The translations under genes were made by a program, and so were the position numbers. 64,000 bases of DNA from Anaerolineaceae bacterium (GTDB taxonomy: Bacteria; Chloroflexota; Anaerolineae; Anaerolineales; Anaerolineaceae). The stretch's first letter is position 1; each line of letters begins with the position of its first letter. The DNA is taken from contig JARKPB010000008.1 of assembly GCA_029975475.1 (NCBI GenBank), positions 868,001 to 932,000 on the forward strand, in the 5' to 3' direction. The notes beneath the pieces are model-generated. The model saw nothing but the letters and a program-made list of their open reading frames with translations. It ran no database searches and was not told the DNA's origin. Positions 45,043 through 54,197 of this stretch are shown in pieces.

Positions 45043-46394
45043 TCGTCTGCGAACGATTGAAGGATCCTGGCCACATGGCGGGCGGCTTTCAGATACAGGT
45101 CAATCTGAAGGTTTTCGTTTGGCGCGTGAGCCTGATCCTCCGGCGAACCGGCCCCGGCGGTAACAATTGGAATCTGAAGGGCTTCGGAGATGACGTGGTT
45201 GGGACCTGAGCCGCCGACCAGCGGAACAATTTGCATCGGTTGCCCGTATACCTCTTGGGACGTTTGTATCACCATGGCTACAAAGGGGTCATCGGGGTTT
45301 GTGCGGCACGGAGTTTCGCCCCCGAGCATGGTCAGCTGCACATCCCCGAACCCTTGGGCATCAAGGTGTTCCCGCAGCAGCTGAAATACTTTTTCCGGCC
45401 GCTGGTTGGGCACAAGACGGAAATCCACCTTGGCGCTGGCCGCTGCCGGCAAGACGGTCTTCGCGCCGATGCCCTGGTAACCGCTGGTGAGACCGCAAAT
45501 CGTGCAGGTAGGTTCAAAAACCTGCTGTATCGCCAGTTCCAAACCGCCGCTCGTGCCGCGTAAAAACCGTTCCACCCCGTAGCGCTGGTGAAATTCGTGC
45601 GCCTCATCGGGCAAGGCGGCCATCAATTCTCGATCGCGCTCAGTCGGCGGAACGACATCCTCGTAAAACCCGGGGATTAAGATATTTTCCCGTGAATCTT
45701 TCAATGTACTTAAGGCCCATACCAGCCGCCAGGCGGCATTTGGAAAAATTGAACCGCCCAGACCGGAATGAACATCCTGGCTGGCCGTCTGCACGCTCAA
45801 TTCCACGTAGCAGATTCCGCGCAGGCCAAGATACTGCATCGGCATTCCCCGAAAATCCACCCCGCCGAATTCCCAGACGCAGGCATCCGCTCGCAGCTCC
45901 TCGACATGCGCATTCACAAATGGTTTCAGATTGGCGCTTGACGTTTCTTCTTCGCCTTCCAGGAGAAACCTGACCCCGCAGGGAAGCTCGCCCAGCTCGG
46001 AAAGCAGCGCGTCGATCGCAAACAGGCGGCTGACAAATTGCCCTTTATCATCGCTGGCTCCGCGGGCGTACAGCCGCCCGTCCTTAATGGTTGGAACAAA
46101 AGGTGGCGTATCCCAAAGTTCCAGCGGTTCAACCGGCTGGACATCATAATGGTTGTAAAACAGCAGTGTTTTCTGGCTGCGCCCGGGGCGGTAACCGGTT
46201 ACAATAGGCGCGCCATCCGTAGGGTGGACATTAACTTCAAAACCGCGCTGGCTTAACATTCTCGCGACCAGATCGGCGCACTCTTGCAAACCCCAATTTT
46301 GCGCGGATACACTCGGCTGGGCGCACAACCGGGATAATTCTTTCAATGACTCATCCAGGTGAGCCTCAAGATAACGATCCACATTCTTTTCCAT
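45039..46394 (-). CDS. M20 family dipeptidase
   Basis: A 451-aa zinc dipeptidase of the PepV/CNDP-like branch. Ligand motifs are FYNHYDVQPVEP, YARGASDDKGQFVSRLFAI, LLEGEEETSSANL (catalytic Glu), and a C-terminal GGSGPNHVISEALQIPIV with final His in EDQAHAPNE. Residue order is that of enzymes hydrolysing small dipeptides, including carnosine-like ones. It lies 14 bases after the uridine kinase stop. Distinct from the shorter M20 amidohydrolase at 20.3-21.5 kb. Confidence 0.92.
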   Translation of the reverse strand: MEKNVDRYLEAHLDESLKELSRLCAQPSVSAQNWGLQECADLVARMLSQRGFEVNVHPTDGAPIVTGYRPGRSQKTLLFYNHYDVQPVEPLELWDTPPFVPTIKDGRLYARGASDDKGQFVSRLFAIDALLSELGELPCGVRFLLEGEEETSSANLKPFVNAHVEELRADACVWEFGGVDFRGMPMQYLGLRGICYVELSVQTASQDVHSGLGGSIFPNAAWRLVWALSTLKDSRENILIPGFYEDVVPPTERDRELMAALPDEAHEFHQRYGVERFLRGTSGGLELAIQQVFEPTCTICGLTSGYQGIGAKTVLPAAASAKVDFRLVPNQRPEKVFQLLREHLDAQGFGDVQLTMLGGETPCRTNPDDPFVAMVIQTSQEVYGQPMQIVPLVGGSGPNHVISEALQIPIVTAGAGSPEDQAHAPNENLQIDLYLKAARHVARILQSFADD

Positions 46395-46408
46395 ATCGCA
46401 TCTTCCTG

Positions 46409-47044
46409 TCAGGCCGCTTTTTGCAGCAGACTTTCGATTCTGGCGATGACCATATCCATCGCCACAATATTTAACCCGCCTTCCGGGATGATGACATCCG
46501 CATAGCGTTTGGACGGTTCCACAAATTCTAAATGCATGGGACGGACAGTCCGGTAATATTGATTGATCACAGATTCGGTAGAACGGCCGCGTTCGGTGAT
46601 GTCCCTTTGTAAACGGCGGATAAAGCGGATATCCGCGTCAGTATCCACAAAGATTTTGACATCCATTAATTTCCGCAGCTCGGGGATTGCGAAAATTAAT
46701 ATCCCTTCGATTAATATCACATGTTTGGGCTGCACCAAGATTGTCTGCCCTGTCCGGGAATGGGTCGTGAAGTCATAAACGGGAATTTCAACCGGCTTCC
46801 AGTTCAATAAATCGTTGATATGGGAAATCAACATCTCAGTTTCCAGCGAATCCGGGTGGTCAAAATTCACTTCTTTCCGCTGGTTTTCCGGCAAACCCGT
46901 CAGTTCACGATAATAAGCGTCATGGGGCAAAAAGACAATCCGGTCTGCGCCAACGCGTTGAAGGACGACATTGGCGACGGTCGTCTTCCCGGATCCCGAC
47001 CCGCCCGCGACTCCGATAACCAGCGGCTTTCGTTTTTGTTCCAT
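46409..47044 (-). CDS. udk: Uridine kinase
   Basis: Phosphorylates uridine and cytidine to UMP and CMP. The 211-aa protein has the P-loop GVAGGSGSGKTTVA (residues 10-24), PHDAYYRELTGLP, NFDHPDSLE and PVYDFTTHSR for nucleoside binding, plus IRRLQRDITERGRS. The start at 47044 was taken because GGGAGTGGA precedes it; an ATG 18 bases earlier has no such site. Together with upp in this window it covers pyrimidine salvage. Confidence 0.94.
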   Translation of the reverse strand: MEQKRKPLVIGVAGGSGSGKTTVANVVLQRVGADRIVFLPHDAYYRELTGLPENQRKEVNFDHPDSLETEMLISHINDLLNWKPVEIPVYDFTTHSRTGQTILVQPKHVILIEGILIFAIPELRKLMDVKIFVDTDADIRFIRRLQRDITERGRSTESVINQYYRTVRPMHLEFVEPSKRYADVIIPEGGLNIVAMDMVIARIESLLQKAA

Positions 47045-47076
47045 AGGCTTTTCCACTCCCATATTTTTTAAGTGAT

Positions 47077-47727
47077 TCACCGGATCAGTTTTGCCAGGGT
47101 AGACCCAAGATGGACAAAAATTGAAGAATATTTCGCCTGAATGATAGCGCAAGGCAAAGCAGCCCGCAGCTCCTCCGCCGAGGTGAAAGGGGCAATCTGC
47201 ATGACCGTCCGACCCAATTCGCCCAACAGATGGGCATCCGAACCGGCTGTCCCCAATAGGTTGCGTTCCTGGGCGAACCTGGCGGCCTGCTCATTTGTTT
47301 TATGCAGGATTGAACGCGCATTGAATACTTCAACCGCGTCAACCAGAGGGGCGACGGCTTCCAGATCGTTCATCCGCCACCCGTGCCGCTGCAGGTCGAA
47401 TGGATGCGAAACCGAAACGAACGCGCCTTGTTCGCGCAGGCGGGCGATGGCTTCTTCTGGCTGCAGCCCCCGCGGTATTTCTTTTTCCACAAAGAAGGCC
47501 AGCAGTTCACCCCGCGTGGTTAAAATTTCCTCCCCGACAATCACATAATCCGACTCCATCTCACGCGCTGCCAGCGCTCCGCGAATGGTATTGTGATCGG
47601 TCAGCACCAGGCGGTCCAGCCCAATTTCTTTGGCGCGCCGAATCAGGGCTTTTAATTCACTGCGGCTGTCGGCAGAATAGCGGGAATGACAGTGAAAGTC
47701 AATCTTCCAGTGAGGGTTGGCGTTCAT
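47077..47727 (-). CDS. PHP-domain phosphoesterase-like protein
   Basis: A 216-aa member of the PHP family of metal-dependent phosphoesterases (relatives include histidinol phosphatase and 3',5'-nucleotide phosphatases). Metal ligands are visible in DFHCHSRYSADSRSEL, LVLTDHNTIRGA, GEEILTTRGELLAFF, and the later SVSHPFDLQ and GSDAHLLGELG. The substrate is not known. Its first 29 bases overlap the end of the flippase-like gene. Confidence 0.88.
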   Translation of the reverse strand: MNANPHWKIDFHCHSRYSADSRSELKALIRRAKEIGLDRLVLTDHNTIRGALAAREMESDYVIVGEEILTTRGELLAFFVEKEIPRGLQPEEAIARLREQGAFVSVSHPFDLQRHGWRMNDLEAVAPLVDAVEVFNARSILHKTNEQAARFAQERNLLGTAGSDAHLLGELGRTVMQIAPFTSAEELRAALPCAIIQAKYSSIFVHLGSTLAKLIR

Positions 47728-48688
47728 TCGTTGGTCCTAACAAATCTCCGGAAAACAACCAGGCGGTCAGGCCAAGAACTTCGCCAAACCACAGAGTCGC
47801 CAGCCGGATTAAAACGGTTGCCGTGGTCGCCCGGGCGGGATCAGCCAGCCCGGTAATGGCGAGCATACCGGCGATTGACGCTTCCGCGGCCCCCAGGCCT
47901 CCGGGCAGCGCGCTGACAGCCCCAACAACGGTTGAGAATGCCAGAATAAAAACAGCAGAAGAAAACAGCGTGGCTCCGGGGGGTAAGCCCAGACCAATCA
48001 GGATGAGATAAAAGCCAACCCCTTCTCCAAACCAGGAAATCATTCCCAGCATAACCGCCGCGAAGGTCGGTAAGGGTTGAAAGAGCATATAAGACCCTTC
48101 GTAAAATTCGCGCAGGTGATGGATCGCGTTTCCAAGCAGGCGGATTTTTTCGAGGCGCTCTATAATAAACAGCGCCAGCGGGCGAATCTGAGAAATCACA
48201 ATCGTGAAGATCAAGAGCACCAGAACGATGAGGAACGCCGGCCAGTAGCGCGGGTAAGCGATTACCCCCAGCGTGGAAAGGAATAACACTGCCAGTCCGT
48301 CGCTGATTCGTTCCGCGACCACGACAGAAACGCCGCGCGCAGCCGGTATGCCGCTGTAACGGTTGATCCAGATTCCCTTCAAGACCTCGCCGACCTTTCC
48401 TGGAGTTACTGCCAGGGGAAACCCGGCCACAAACATTTTCAAGCTGCGCCGCCAGGGAATCTGCCGCGCACCTATCAGCTTGAGATAAAAATGCCACTTG
48501 AGAAAGCGAAGGGAATAATTAAAAAGAGTAAATCCCAGGGCAAGGGGAAAAAAGGACCAGTTAAACGTCTGAAAGGATCGCCCAACCTGATGAATGTCAC
48601 CCAGCAGCGAGAGGCCGATAAATACCACAAAGCCAAAAATTAACCCCGGGATCAGTTTCTGGAAGTAAATGCGCCTGGTCGGGTTCAA
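47699..48688 (-). CDS. Flippase-like integral membrane protein (UPF0104/LPG synthetase-like)
   Basis: A 329-aa polytopic membrane protein with about eight helices, of the UPF0104/AglD family. Conserved features are WHFYLKLIGARQIPWRRSLKMFVAGFPLAVTPGKVGEVLKG (the TPGKxGE motif near residue 95), SVVVAERISDGLAVLFLS, and SALPGGLGAAEASIAGML near the C-terminus. Family members move or modify polar lipids; the exact role is unknown. It is the first gene of a - strand operon flippase-PHP-udk-M20. Confidence 0.87.
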   Translation of the reverse strand: MNPTRRIYFQKLIPGLIFGFVVFIGLSLLGDIHQVGRSFQTFNWSFFPLALGFTLFNYSLRFLKWHFYLKLIGARQIPWRRSLKMFVAGFPLAVTPGKVGEVLKGIWINRYSGIPAARGVSVVVAERISDGLAVLFLSTLGVIAYPRYWPAFLIVLVLLIFTIVISQIRPLALFIIERLEKIRLLGNAIHHLREFYEGSYMLFQPLPTFAAVMLGMISWFGEGVGFYLILIGLGLPPGATLFSSAVFILAFSTVVGAVSALPGGLGAAEASIAGMLAITGLADPARATTATVLIRLATLWFGEVLGLTAWLFSGDLLGPTNERQPSLED

Positions 48689-48798
48689 CGGGTTATCTTC
48701 TCCGCGAAAATTATACCTGATAACCCCACCTGAAGCCTGAATGTTTTGCTTCCGCGCATGGTGTGATGTTTGTCAGTAGCAATGAATTTTAATGATGA

Positions 48799-48838
48799 TA
48801 TAATCTAATGAACACCAAAGGGGTAAAACTACCCTTTT
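48799..48838 (+). promoter_or_regulatory. -10 box and leader hairpin before the amino-acid binding protein gene
   Basis: TATAAT at 48799-48804 lies 59 bases before the GTG. The leader contains a near-palindrome (GGGGTA, 4-nt loop, TACCC, then TTTT at 48835-48838) that could act as a mild attenuator. Confidence 0.4.
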
Positions 48839-48863
48839 GCCACAACCAACTCGGAGGGATAAA

Positions 48864-49616
48864 GTGAAACGCTCTTCCATTCTCATCATGGTTGCCCTGA
48901 TTGTCCTCGCCAGCCTGCTGGCTGCCTGCCAGCCAAAAGCGGTAAAAGTCCGCGTCGCCACCGACGCCACTTTTCCACCTTTTGAAATGGTAGATGAAGG
49001 CACCAAGGAGTTGATCGGTTTTGATATTGACCTGATGAAGGCTGTTGCCGCGAAGGCCGGCCTGGATATCGAATTTGTCAACACCCCCTTTGATGCCGTG
49101 ATCACCGGGATCACCAATTGCGATTATGAGATTGCCATCGCTGCGATTTCCAATACGCCGGAACGCGCAGAAAAAATGCTCTTTTCTGAGCCCTACACCA
49201 CCGCTGGTCAGGTCGTGGTGGTCCGAACCAACGAAACTGCAATTAAAGGCAAAGACACCCTGGCCGGCAAGATTGTCGCTGCCCAGCTCGGCACTACTGG
49301 CGAAATCGAAGCCAAGGCAATCGAAGGTGTGGTTTACAAGCCTTACGACACCTATGACCTGGCTTTCCTCGACCTGATGAACGGTCAGGTGGACGCGGTC
49401 ATCTCGGATAACATGACGGCCCTCGGTTTTATCAATAAAAACCCGGACAAAATCATGACCGTCGGCGAGATGTTCACCTCAGAATCTTACAGCATCGCCA
49501 TCTGCAAGAAGAATGCAGACCTGAAAGAGAAAATCGACGCCGCCCTCAAGAGTTTGGGCGAAGACGGCACCATTCGCTCGCTTGAACTGAAATGGCTCGC
49601 TTCCAGCGGCCAGTGA
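48864..49616 (+). CDS. Amino-acid ABC transporter, substrate-binding lipoprotein
   Basis: Extracytoplasmic binding protein family 3 (250 aa). The signal peptide ends in a lipobox, LASLLAAC, with the Cys near residue 21 to be lipidated. The mature part has RVATDATFPPFEMVDEGTKELIGFDIDLMKAVA and the second-lobe AQLGTTGEIEAKAI. The chemistry of the pocket (acidic residues, FPPF) is typical of basic or polar amino-acid receptors. The GTG start follows CGGAGGG. A terminator lies before the permease gene, so the receptor can be made in excess. Confidence 0.92.
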   Translation: MKRSSILIMVALIVLASLLAACQPKAVKVRVATDATFPPFEMVDEGTKELIGFDIDLMKAVAAKAGLDIEFVNTPFDAVITGITNCDYEIAIAAISNTPERAEKMLFSEPYTTAGQVVVVRTNETAIKGKDTLAGKIVAAQLGTTGEIEAKAIEGVVYKPYDTYDLAFLDLMNGQVDAVISDNMTALGFINKNPDKIMTVGEMFTSESYSIAICKKNADLKEKIDAALKSLGEDGTIRSLELKWLASSGQ

Positions 49617-49632
49617 ACCGACCAATTTTCAC

Positions 49633-49662
49633 AGCCTGCGAGGTTAACCTCGCAGGCTTTTT
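49633..49662 (+). terminator. Terminator between binding protein and permease genes
   Basis: A perfect 26-bp palindrome of AGCCTGCGAGGTT and its complement (49633-49658) with TTTTT. Partial readthrough would set the receptor:permease ratio. Confidence 0.85.
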
Positions 49663-49676
49663 CATAATGAGGCCTT

Positions 49677-50495
49677 ATGGAAACTAGCGATAAAAATGCT
49701 GGCGCAGTTAATCCGGAGAAAATTTTAAAAGAAGCCCATAAAGTTGAATCCGGGTGGATTCTGGTTGGTACGGTGGTAGCGCTGATTCTGATTATGGTCT
49801 TTACCAAACCGGATCCCTACCAGAATATGATCGTTTTCATGGCGGATGGCCTCTGGGTCACCATCTACACGACCCTGATCAGTTTCTCGCTGGTTCTGGT
49901 GGTTGGCCTGATCGGCGGTCTGGGGCGCATCTCAAAAAACCCGATCATCCGCGGCATCGCCACCGTTTATGTTGAGGTGATCCGCGGCATCCCCCTGCTG
50001 GTCCAGTTAATCTTCTGGTATTTTGCCATGCCGGCCATCTTGCGCGATCTTGGCACCACCCTGAATATTGAGTCCCTGGCAAATTACAAAACCAACCCGC
50101 TTGTTATGGCCATCATTGGGCTGACCATCGCTTACGGCGCTTATATGAGCGAAGTTTACCGGGCTGGAATTCAGTCGATTCCGAAAGGTCAGATGGAAGC
50201 GGCCAGAAGTCTGGGAATGACCTATTTCCAGGCGATGCGCTATGTGATCCTTCCGCAAGCGTTCCGCGTGATCTTACCGCCGATTGGAAATGAACTGATT
50301 ACTTTATTAAAGGACTCCTCGCTGGTCAGCGTGGTCGCCGTGGCGGACCTGACCCGGCGCGGGCGAGAGTTTACTGCTACCAATTTCAACCCTATCGAAA
50401 CCTACTCCATGCTGGCTTTGCTTTACCTGGTGCTGACGCTGCTCACAGCCCGCCTGGTAAGTTACACCGAACGGATCACAAAGACGGAGCGATAA
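49677..50495 (+). CDS. Amino-acid ABC transporter permease
   Basis: A 272-aa HisM/GlnP-type permease. A cytosolic N-terminal extension of about 25 residues precedes the first helix ([15 protein letters not shown]). The EAA loop [29 protein letters not shown] is intact, and [17 protein letters not shown] is the family's typical segment. It forms the membrane channel as a homodimer with the ATPase encoded one base downstream. Confidence 0.93.
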   Translation: METSDKNAGAVNPEKILKEAHKVESGWILVGTVVALILIMVFTKPDPYQNMIVFMADGLWVTIYTTLISFSLVLVVGLIGGLGRISKNPIIRGIATVYVEVIRGIPLLVQLIFWYFAMPAILRDLGTTLNIESLANYKTNPLVMAIIGLTIAYGAYMSEVYRAGIQSIPKGQMEAARSLGMTYFQAMRYVILPQAFRVILPPIGNELITLLKDSSLVSVVAVADLTRRGREFTATNFNPIETYSMLALLYLVLTLLTARLVSYTERITKTER

Positions 50496-50496
50496 C

Positions 50497-51234
50497 ATGA
50501 CCGACGAACCGATTATTCACATCGAGAATGTGCACAAATATTTTGGTCATGTCCACGCGCTGAAAGGTGTCAGCCTGGATGTTCAAAAAGGCGAAGTGGT
50601 AGTGATCATTGGTCCTTCCGGTTCCGGCAAATCCACCCTGCTGCGCTGCATCAACCGCCTGGAAGAATTTGACAAGGGCAAGATTATCGTGGACGGCATC
50701 CCGCTGGATACCGCTGCCAACATCAACGCCGTGCGCACAGAAGTCGGGATGGTCTTTCAACAGTTTAATCTTTTCCCCCATCTGACCGTCCAGGAAAACA
50801 TCTGTCTGGCGCAGCGCATCATCCGCCACCGATCCAAAGAGGAGGCGGCCAAAGTCGCCAAAGATTTACTGGCGAAAGTCGGCATACCGGACAAGGCGAA
50901 GATGTACCCGCCGCAGTTATCAGGCGGACAGCAACAGCGCGTTGCAATCGCCCGCGCTCTCGCCATGAACCCGAAAATCATGCTGTTCGATGAGCCGACC
51001 AGCGCGCTTGATCCGGAAATGATTCAAGAAGTGCTGGATGTGATGCTCAACCTGGCGAAAGAAGGCATGACCATGGTGGTGGTATCGCATGAAATCGGAT
51101 TCGCAAAAGCCGCCGCGAACCGCGCCATCTTGATGGATGATGGACAGATCGTGGAAGAAGCCGCCCCGGAAATATTATTCAACAACCCTAAACAGGAAAG
51201 AACCAAATTATTCCTGAGTAAAGTACTCAAATAA
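50497..51234 (+). CDS. Amino-acid ABC transporter ATP-binding protein
   Basis: A 245-aa GlnQ/HisP-type ATPase. Walker A is [18 protein letters not shown], the Q-loop is in [15 protein letters not shown], the signature is [15 protein letters not shown], and Walker B with the D-loop is [15 protein letters not shown]; the H-loop His is in [10 protein letters not shown]. It energises the importer encoded upstream. A terminator closes the operon. Confidence 0.95.
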   Translation: MTDEPIIHIENVHKYFGHVHALKGVSLDVQKGEVVVIIGPSGSGKSTLLRCINRLEEFDKGKIIVDGIPLDTAANINAVRTEVGMVFQQFNLFPHLTVQENICLAQRIIRHRSKEEAAKVAKDLLAKVGIPDKAKMYPPQLSGGQQQRVAIARALAMNPKIMLFDEPTSALDPEMIQEVLDVMLNLAKEGMTMVVVSHEIGFAKAAANRAILMDDGQIVEEAAPEILFNNPKQERTKLFLSKVLK

Positions 51235-51239
51235 ACCGA

Positions 51240-51266
51240 AACCGGCCGGATCCCCCGGCCGGTTTT
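51240..51266 (+). terminator. Intrinsic terminator of the ABC importer operon
   Basis: AACCGGCCGG (51240-51249) and CCGGCCGGTT (51255-51264), 5-nt loop, T-run. Confidence 0.88.
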
Positions 51267-51277
51267 CTTAACAAATT

Positions 51278-51306
51278 TTGACATTTTTTAAGGATTATGC
51301 TATGCT
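51278..51306 (+). promoter_or_regulatory. Promoter of the MBL-fold hydrolase gene
   Basis: TTGACA (51278-51283), 17-base spacer, TATGCT (51301-51306). The ATG is at 51342, with GGAAGGTGAG as ribosome-binding site. Confidence 0.75.
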
Positions 51307-51341
51307 ACCTTATTCATTGTCATCCCATCTGGAAGGTGAGC

Positions 51342-52193
51342 ATGCATCGCGAACGGGTATCCGAAAATGTCTACTGGTTCCAAAGTGAGGTCTATGCCCA
51401 GGTTACCGCCGGGGTGATCACCAGCCCTCAATGGGCGGTGATGATTGATACCCTGGCGCTGCCAGAAGAAACCCTGGAACTGCGCGACTTCATTGAAGAA
51501 AATTTAGGCGTCCCCGTTCGGTACATCATCAATACCCATTCTCATGCGGATCACTGCTGGGGCAATATCTTTTTCCCGGGCGCGACCGTCATCGCGCATG
51601 AGCTAAGCCGCCAGCAAATGCAAGAAAAAGGACCGGCATCCCTTGAAGCTGCCCGGCAGCAAAACCCGGTTTTTAAGCAGATCAAACTGGTTTACCCCCA
51701 CATCACCTTTTCGGATGGGATCTTCACCCTCCGGGTTGGCAAGAAAACTTTGAATCTGATGCCTTCTCCGGGCCATTCCAAAGACGGGATCTCCGTTCTG
51801 GTCGAAGAAGACCGCATTCTCTTCGCCGGCGATTCGTTTTTACCCCTGCCTTATTTTGTGGATGGGGATATTGATGAACTGGCTGCTTCGATTAAGAAGG
51901 TCGCGAAAATGGGGCTGGAAAACATCATCCAGGGGCACGGCGATATTATCCTGCGCGGTGAAATTGACGATGCGGTCAAAGATAATCTCGGTTACCTGAC
52001 CACGCTGCGCAAACAGGTGCGCGCAGCCAGTAAAAAACGCAATCCGCAGGAAGCCCTGAGCGCAATCGATATTGAATCATGCGGGAAAAGCCGGGTGCTG
52101 CTGGGCGGGATTGCAGAAGAGCTGCACCGCCGAAACATTCGTTTTTTGTATAAAAAAGTGCTGGAAGAGGGGGACAACCCGCCTTCTGATTAA
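51342..52193 (+). CDS. MBL-fold metallo-hydrolase
   Basis: A 283-aa metallo-beta-lactamase-fold enzyme. The dinuclear site ligands are THSHADHCWGN (HxHxDH), MPSPGHSKDG, FAGDSFLP and QGHGD. The C-terminal 70 residues (after 215) are helical and basic. The family includes glyoxalase II-like and lactonase-like enzymes; which applies is unknown. It has its own strong promoter. The following tgt operon begins 70 bases later and may be partly read from it. Confidence 0.87.
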   Translation: MHRERVSENVYWFQSEVYAQVTAGVITSPQWAVMIDTLALPEETLELRDFIEENLGVPVRYIINTHSHADHCWGNIFFPGATVIAHELSRQQMQEKGPASLEAARQQNPVFKQIKLVYPHITFSDGIFTLRVGKKTLNLMPSPGHSKDGISVLVEEDRILFAGDSFLPLPYFVDGDIDELAASIKKVAKMGLENIIQGHGDIILRGEIDDAVKDNLGYLTTLRKQVRAASKKRNPQEALSAIDIESCGKSRVLLGGIAEELHRRNIRFLYKKVLEEGDNPPSD

Positions 52194-52263
52194 CCAACTT
52201 CCACCCGCATTTCCTTCCACGCCTTGCCGTTACGCAGGGCGTTTGCGGTTAAAATAAGACTAC

Positions 52264-53358
52264 ATGACCGAACCCGCAAGTTTACAAACCCCTTCTGGAG
52301 CGCTGCACTACCCGGTTTACCTGCCGGACGCCACGTTTGGCGTGGTTCGGGGTGTGGATGCGCGCGATCTGCAGGACTGCCGGGTTCGCGCAGTGGTGAT
52401 GAACACCTATCACTTGATGCAAAAACCCGGTGCTACCACCGTTCAGGCGCTGGGCGGGCTGCATCAGATGTCCGCTTTCCCCCTGCCGATTATTACGGAT
52501 TCAGGCGGGTTTCAGGCATACTCGCTGATCCGGCAATCTGCCCGCTTCGGCAAGATGACAGATAACGGTATCAGCTTTCGGCCGGAAGGCAGCCAGCGGA
52601 AATTTGACCTTACCCCGGAAAAATGTGTTCAGCTGCAATTCCGTTATGGTTCAGACATTCTGATCGCCCTGGATGACTGCACCCACAGCGATGATTCCCT
52701 CACCGAGCAAAAAATATCTGTGGAACGCACCATCCGCTGGGCAAAACGATGTAAAGCGGAATACAACCGTCTTTTAAGCCAACATCCCCGTCCCGTAAAA
52801 CCGCTGCTCTTCGGTGTTGTCCAGGGCGGCAGCCATCCCGAGCTGCGCAGACAATGCGCGGACGCGCTTCTGGAAATTGGCTTTGACGGTTTTGGCTTTG
52901 GCGGCTGGCCGCTCGATTCACAGGGAAACCTCTTAACTGAAATGATCGCCCTGGTAAGGGCATTGATACCGCCCCAGTACCCTTTGCACGCCCTCGGGAT
53001 TGGTCACCCCGTCAATGTCGCCCGCTGTTCAGCCCTGGGGTACCAGATTTTCGACAGCGCGATGCCAACCCGCGATGCCCGCCACGGGAGGCTTTACACG
53101 TTTCAAGGTCAACCCACCAGACAGGATTTATTTCAAAAAGACGGCTGGTTAAAATACGTCTACATTCAGGATGAGCTTCACACCAAAGCTGACCAGCCGA
53201 TCGAATCAGGCTGCGATTGCCCAACCTGCCAGCACTACTCGCGCGGATACCTGCATCATTTGCAGGATCTGGACGACCATTTATATTACCGGCTGGCGAC
53301 CATGCACAATCTGCGCTTCATGACGCGGTTAACCGAAAAACTGGGAGCAGGCGATTGA
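52264..53358 (+). CDS. tgt: tRNA-guanine transglycosylase homologue
   Basis: TGT swaps guanine 34 of certain tRNAs for a 7-deazaguanine (preQ1 or queuine). The 364-aa protein has TDSGGFQAYSL (catalytic-base region), FGVVQGG, the nucleophile Asp in FDSAMPTRDARHG and the zinc site CDCPTCQHYSRGYLHHL. It departs from the standard bacterial enzyme in places. LIALDDCTH stands where FDECTP is usual, GFGFGGWPLD replaces GGLSVGE, and ALGIGHPVN replaces MGVGxPxD. So it could be a divergent TGT with altered base preference. It is translationally coupled (TTGA) to the first Rmt homologue. Confidence 0.85.
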   Translation: MTEPASLQTPSGALHYPVYLPDATFGVVRGVDARDLQDCRVRAVVMNTYHLMQKPGATTVQALGGLHQMSAFPLPIITDSGGFQAYSLIRQSARFGKMTDNGISFRPEGSQRKFDLTPEKCVQLQFRYGSDILIALDDCTHSDDSLTEQKISVERTIRWAKRCKAEYNRLLSQHPRPVKPLLFGVVQGGSHPELRRQCADALLEIGFDGFGFGGWPLDSQGNLLTEMIALVRALIPPQYPLHALGIGHPVNVARCSALGYQIFDSAMPTRDARHGRLYTFQGQPTRQDLFQKDGWLKYVYIQDELHTKADQPIESGCDCPTCQHYSRGYLHHLQDLDDHLYYRLATMHNLRFMTRLTEKLGAGD

Positions 53359-54197
53359 ACATCACCGCAGATGAGTTTGACGCGATCAGGCAGCAGGTTC
53401 TGGCTGGCGAAAAATACGCCCGGCTTGATCCCGCCCTGGTCGAACGCATCATCCGAGAGGAATTATCAAAAAATCGCAGCGGGAGGGAGCTGGTCAAAGC
53501 CGTTCGGTCAAAACTGCATCAAACCGCAGCGGTGTACCGCCTTGGTCAGCTGGATGCGGAGAACCTTCTGCTCAGACTGGACGCGCTCCCGTCCGACCTC
53601 TACCAAGCACAAACCACCGCGTTTTGCCTCGACGCGATGAAACTTCACCAGTCCACCCTGGAGCGGCTGGAATTCATTGATGCGTTTTTTCAGACCACGC
53701 TTCAATCGATTCAACCTGTCCGTTCCATTCTTGATCTGGCCTGCGGTCTGAATCCGCTTGCGCTTCCCTGGATGCCGTCCGCACCGGATCTGGTTTACCA
53801 TGCCTGCGATATTTTTACCGACCAGATGGCCTTTATTGAGCGGTTTTTTCAGCATTTCAGGATCAGCGGTCAGACCTATCTCACGGATCTGACCGATTCC
53901 ATACCCCAGGTTTCTGCTGAAGTCACATTTCTGTTGAAAACCATCCCGTGCCTGGAGCAGCTCTCACGAAACATCGGTCAGCGCCTGATCGACTCCATCC
54001 CCTCGGCGCATATCCTGGTGAGCTATCCAGCCCGCAGCCTCGGCGGCCGCAATATTGGAATGGTAAAGCATTATGAACACCAGTTCCTGCAATTAATTGA
54101 TCCCCAGCGCTGGGAAATTGAGCGCTTTCTTTTTCCGAATGAACTGGTTTTTTTTATCCATCGGAAAAGGGAATCCGTTGAATGGCAAAGAAACTAA
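53355..54197 (+). CDS. 16S rRNA (guanine1405-N7)-methyltransferase family protein, copy 1 (ArmA/Rmt-like)
   Basis: A 280-aa SAM methyltransferase that matches the Rmt/ArmA/Sgm family along its length. An N-terminal helical domain has LAGEKYARLDPALVERII and KLHQTAAVY, then LHQSTLERL. Motif I is ILDLACGLNPLALPW, followed by YHACDI, LLKTIPCLEQ, and the signature LVSYPARSLGGRNIGMVKHY, closing with NELVFFI. Known members methylate N7 of G1405 in 16S rRNA and block 4,6-disubstituted aminoglycosides. The TTG start at 53355 overlaps the tgt stop and has GGGAG upstream. Activity is inferred from motifs only. Confidence 0.85.
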   Translation: MNITADEFDAIRQQVLAGEKYARLDPALVERIIREELSKNRSGRELVKAVRSKLHQTAAVYRLGQLDAENLLLRLDALPSDLYQAQTTAFCLDAMKLHQSTLERLEFIDAFFQTTLQSIQPVRSILDLACGLNPLALPWMPSAPDLVYHACDIFTDQMAFIERFFQHFRISGQTYLTDLTDSIPQVSAEVTFLLKTIPCLEQLSRNIGQRLIDSIPSAHILVSYPARSLGGRNIGMVKHYEHQFLQLIDPQRWEIERFLFPNELVFFIHRKRESVEWQRN

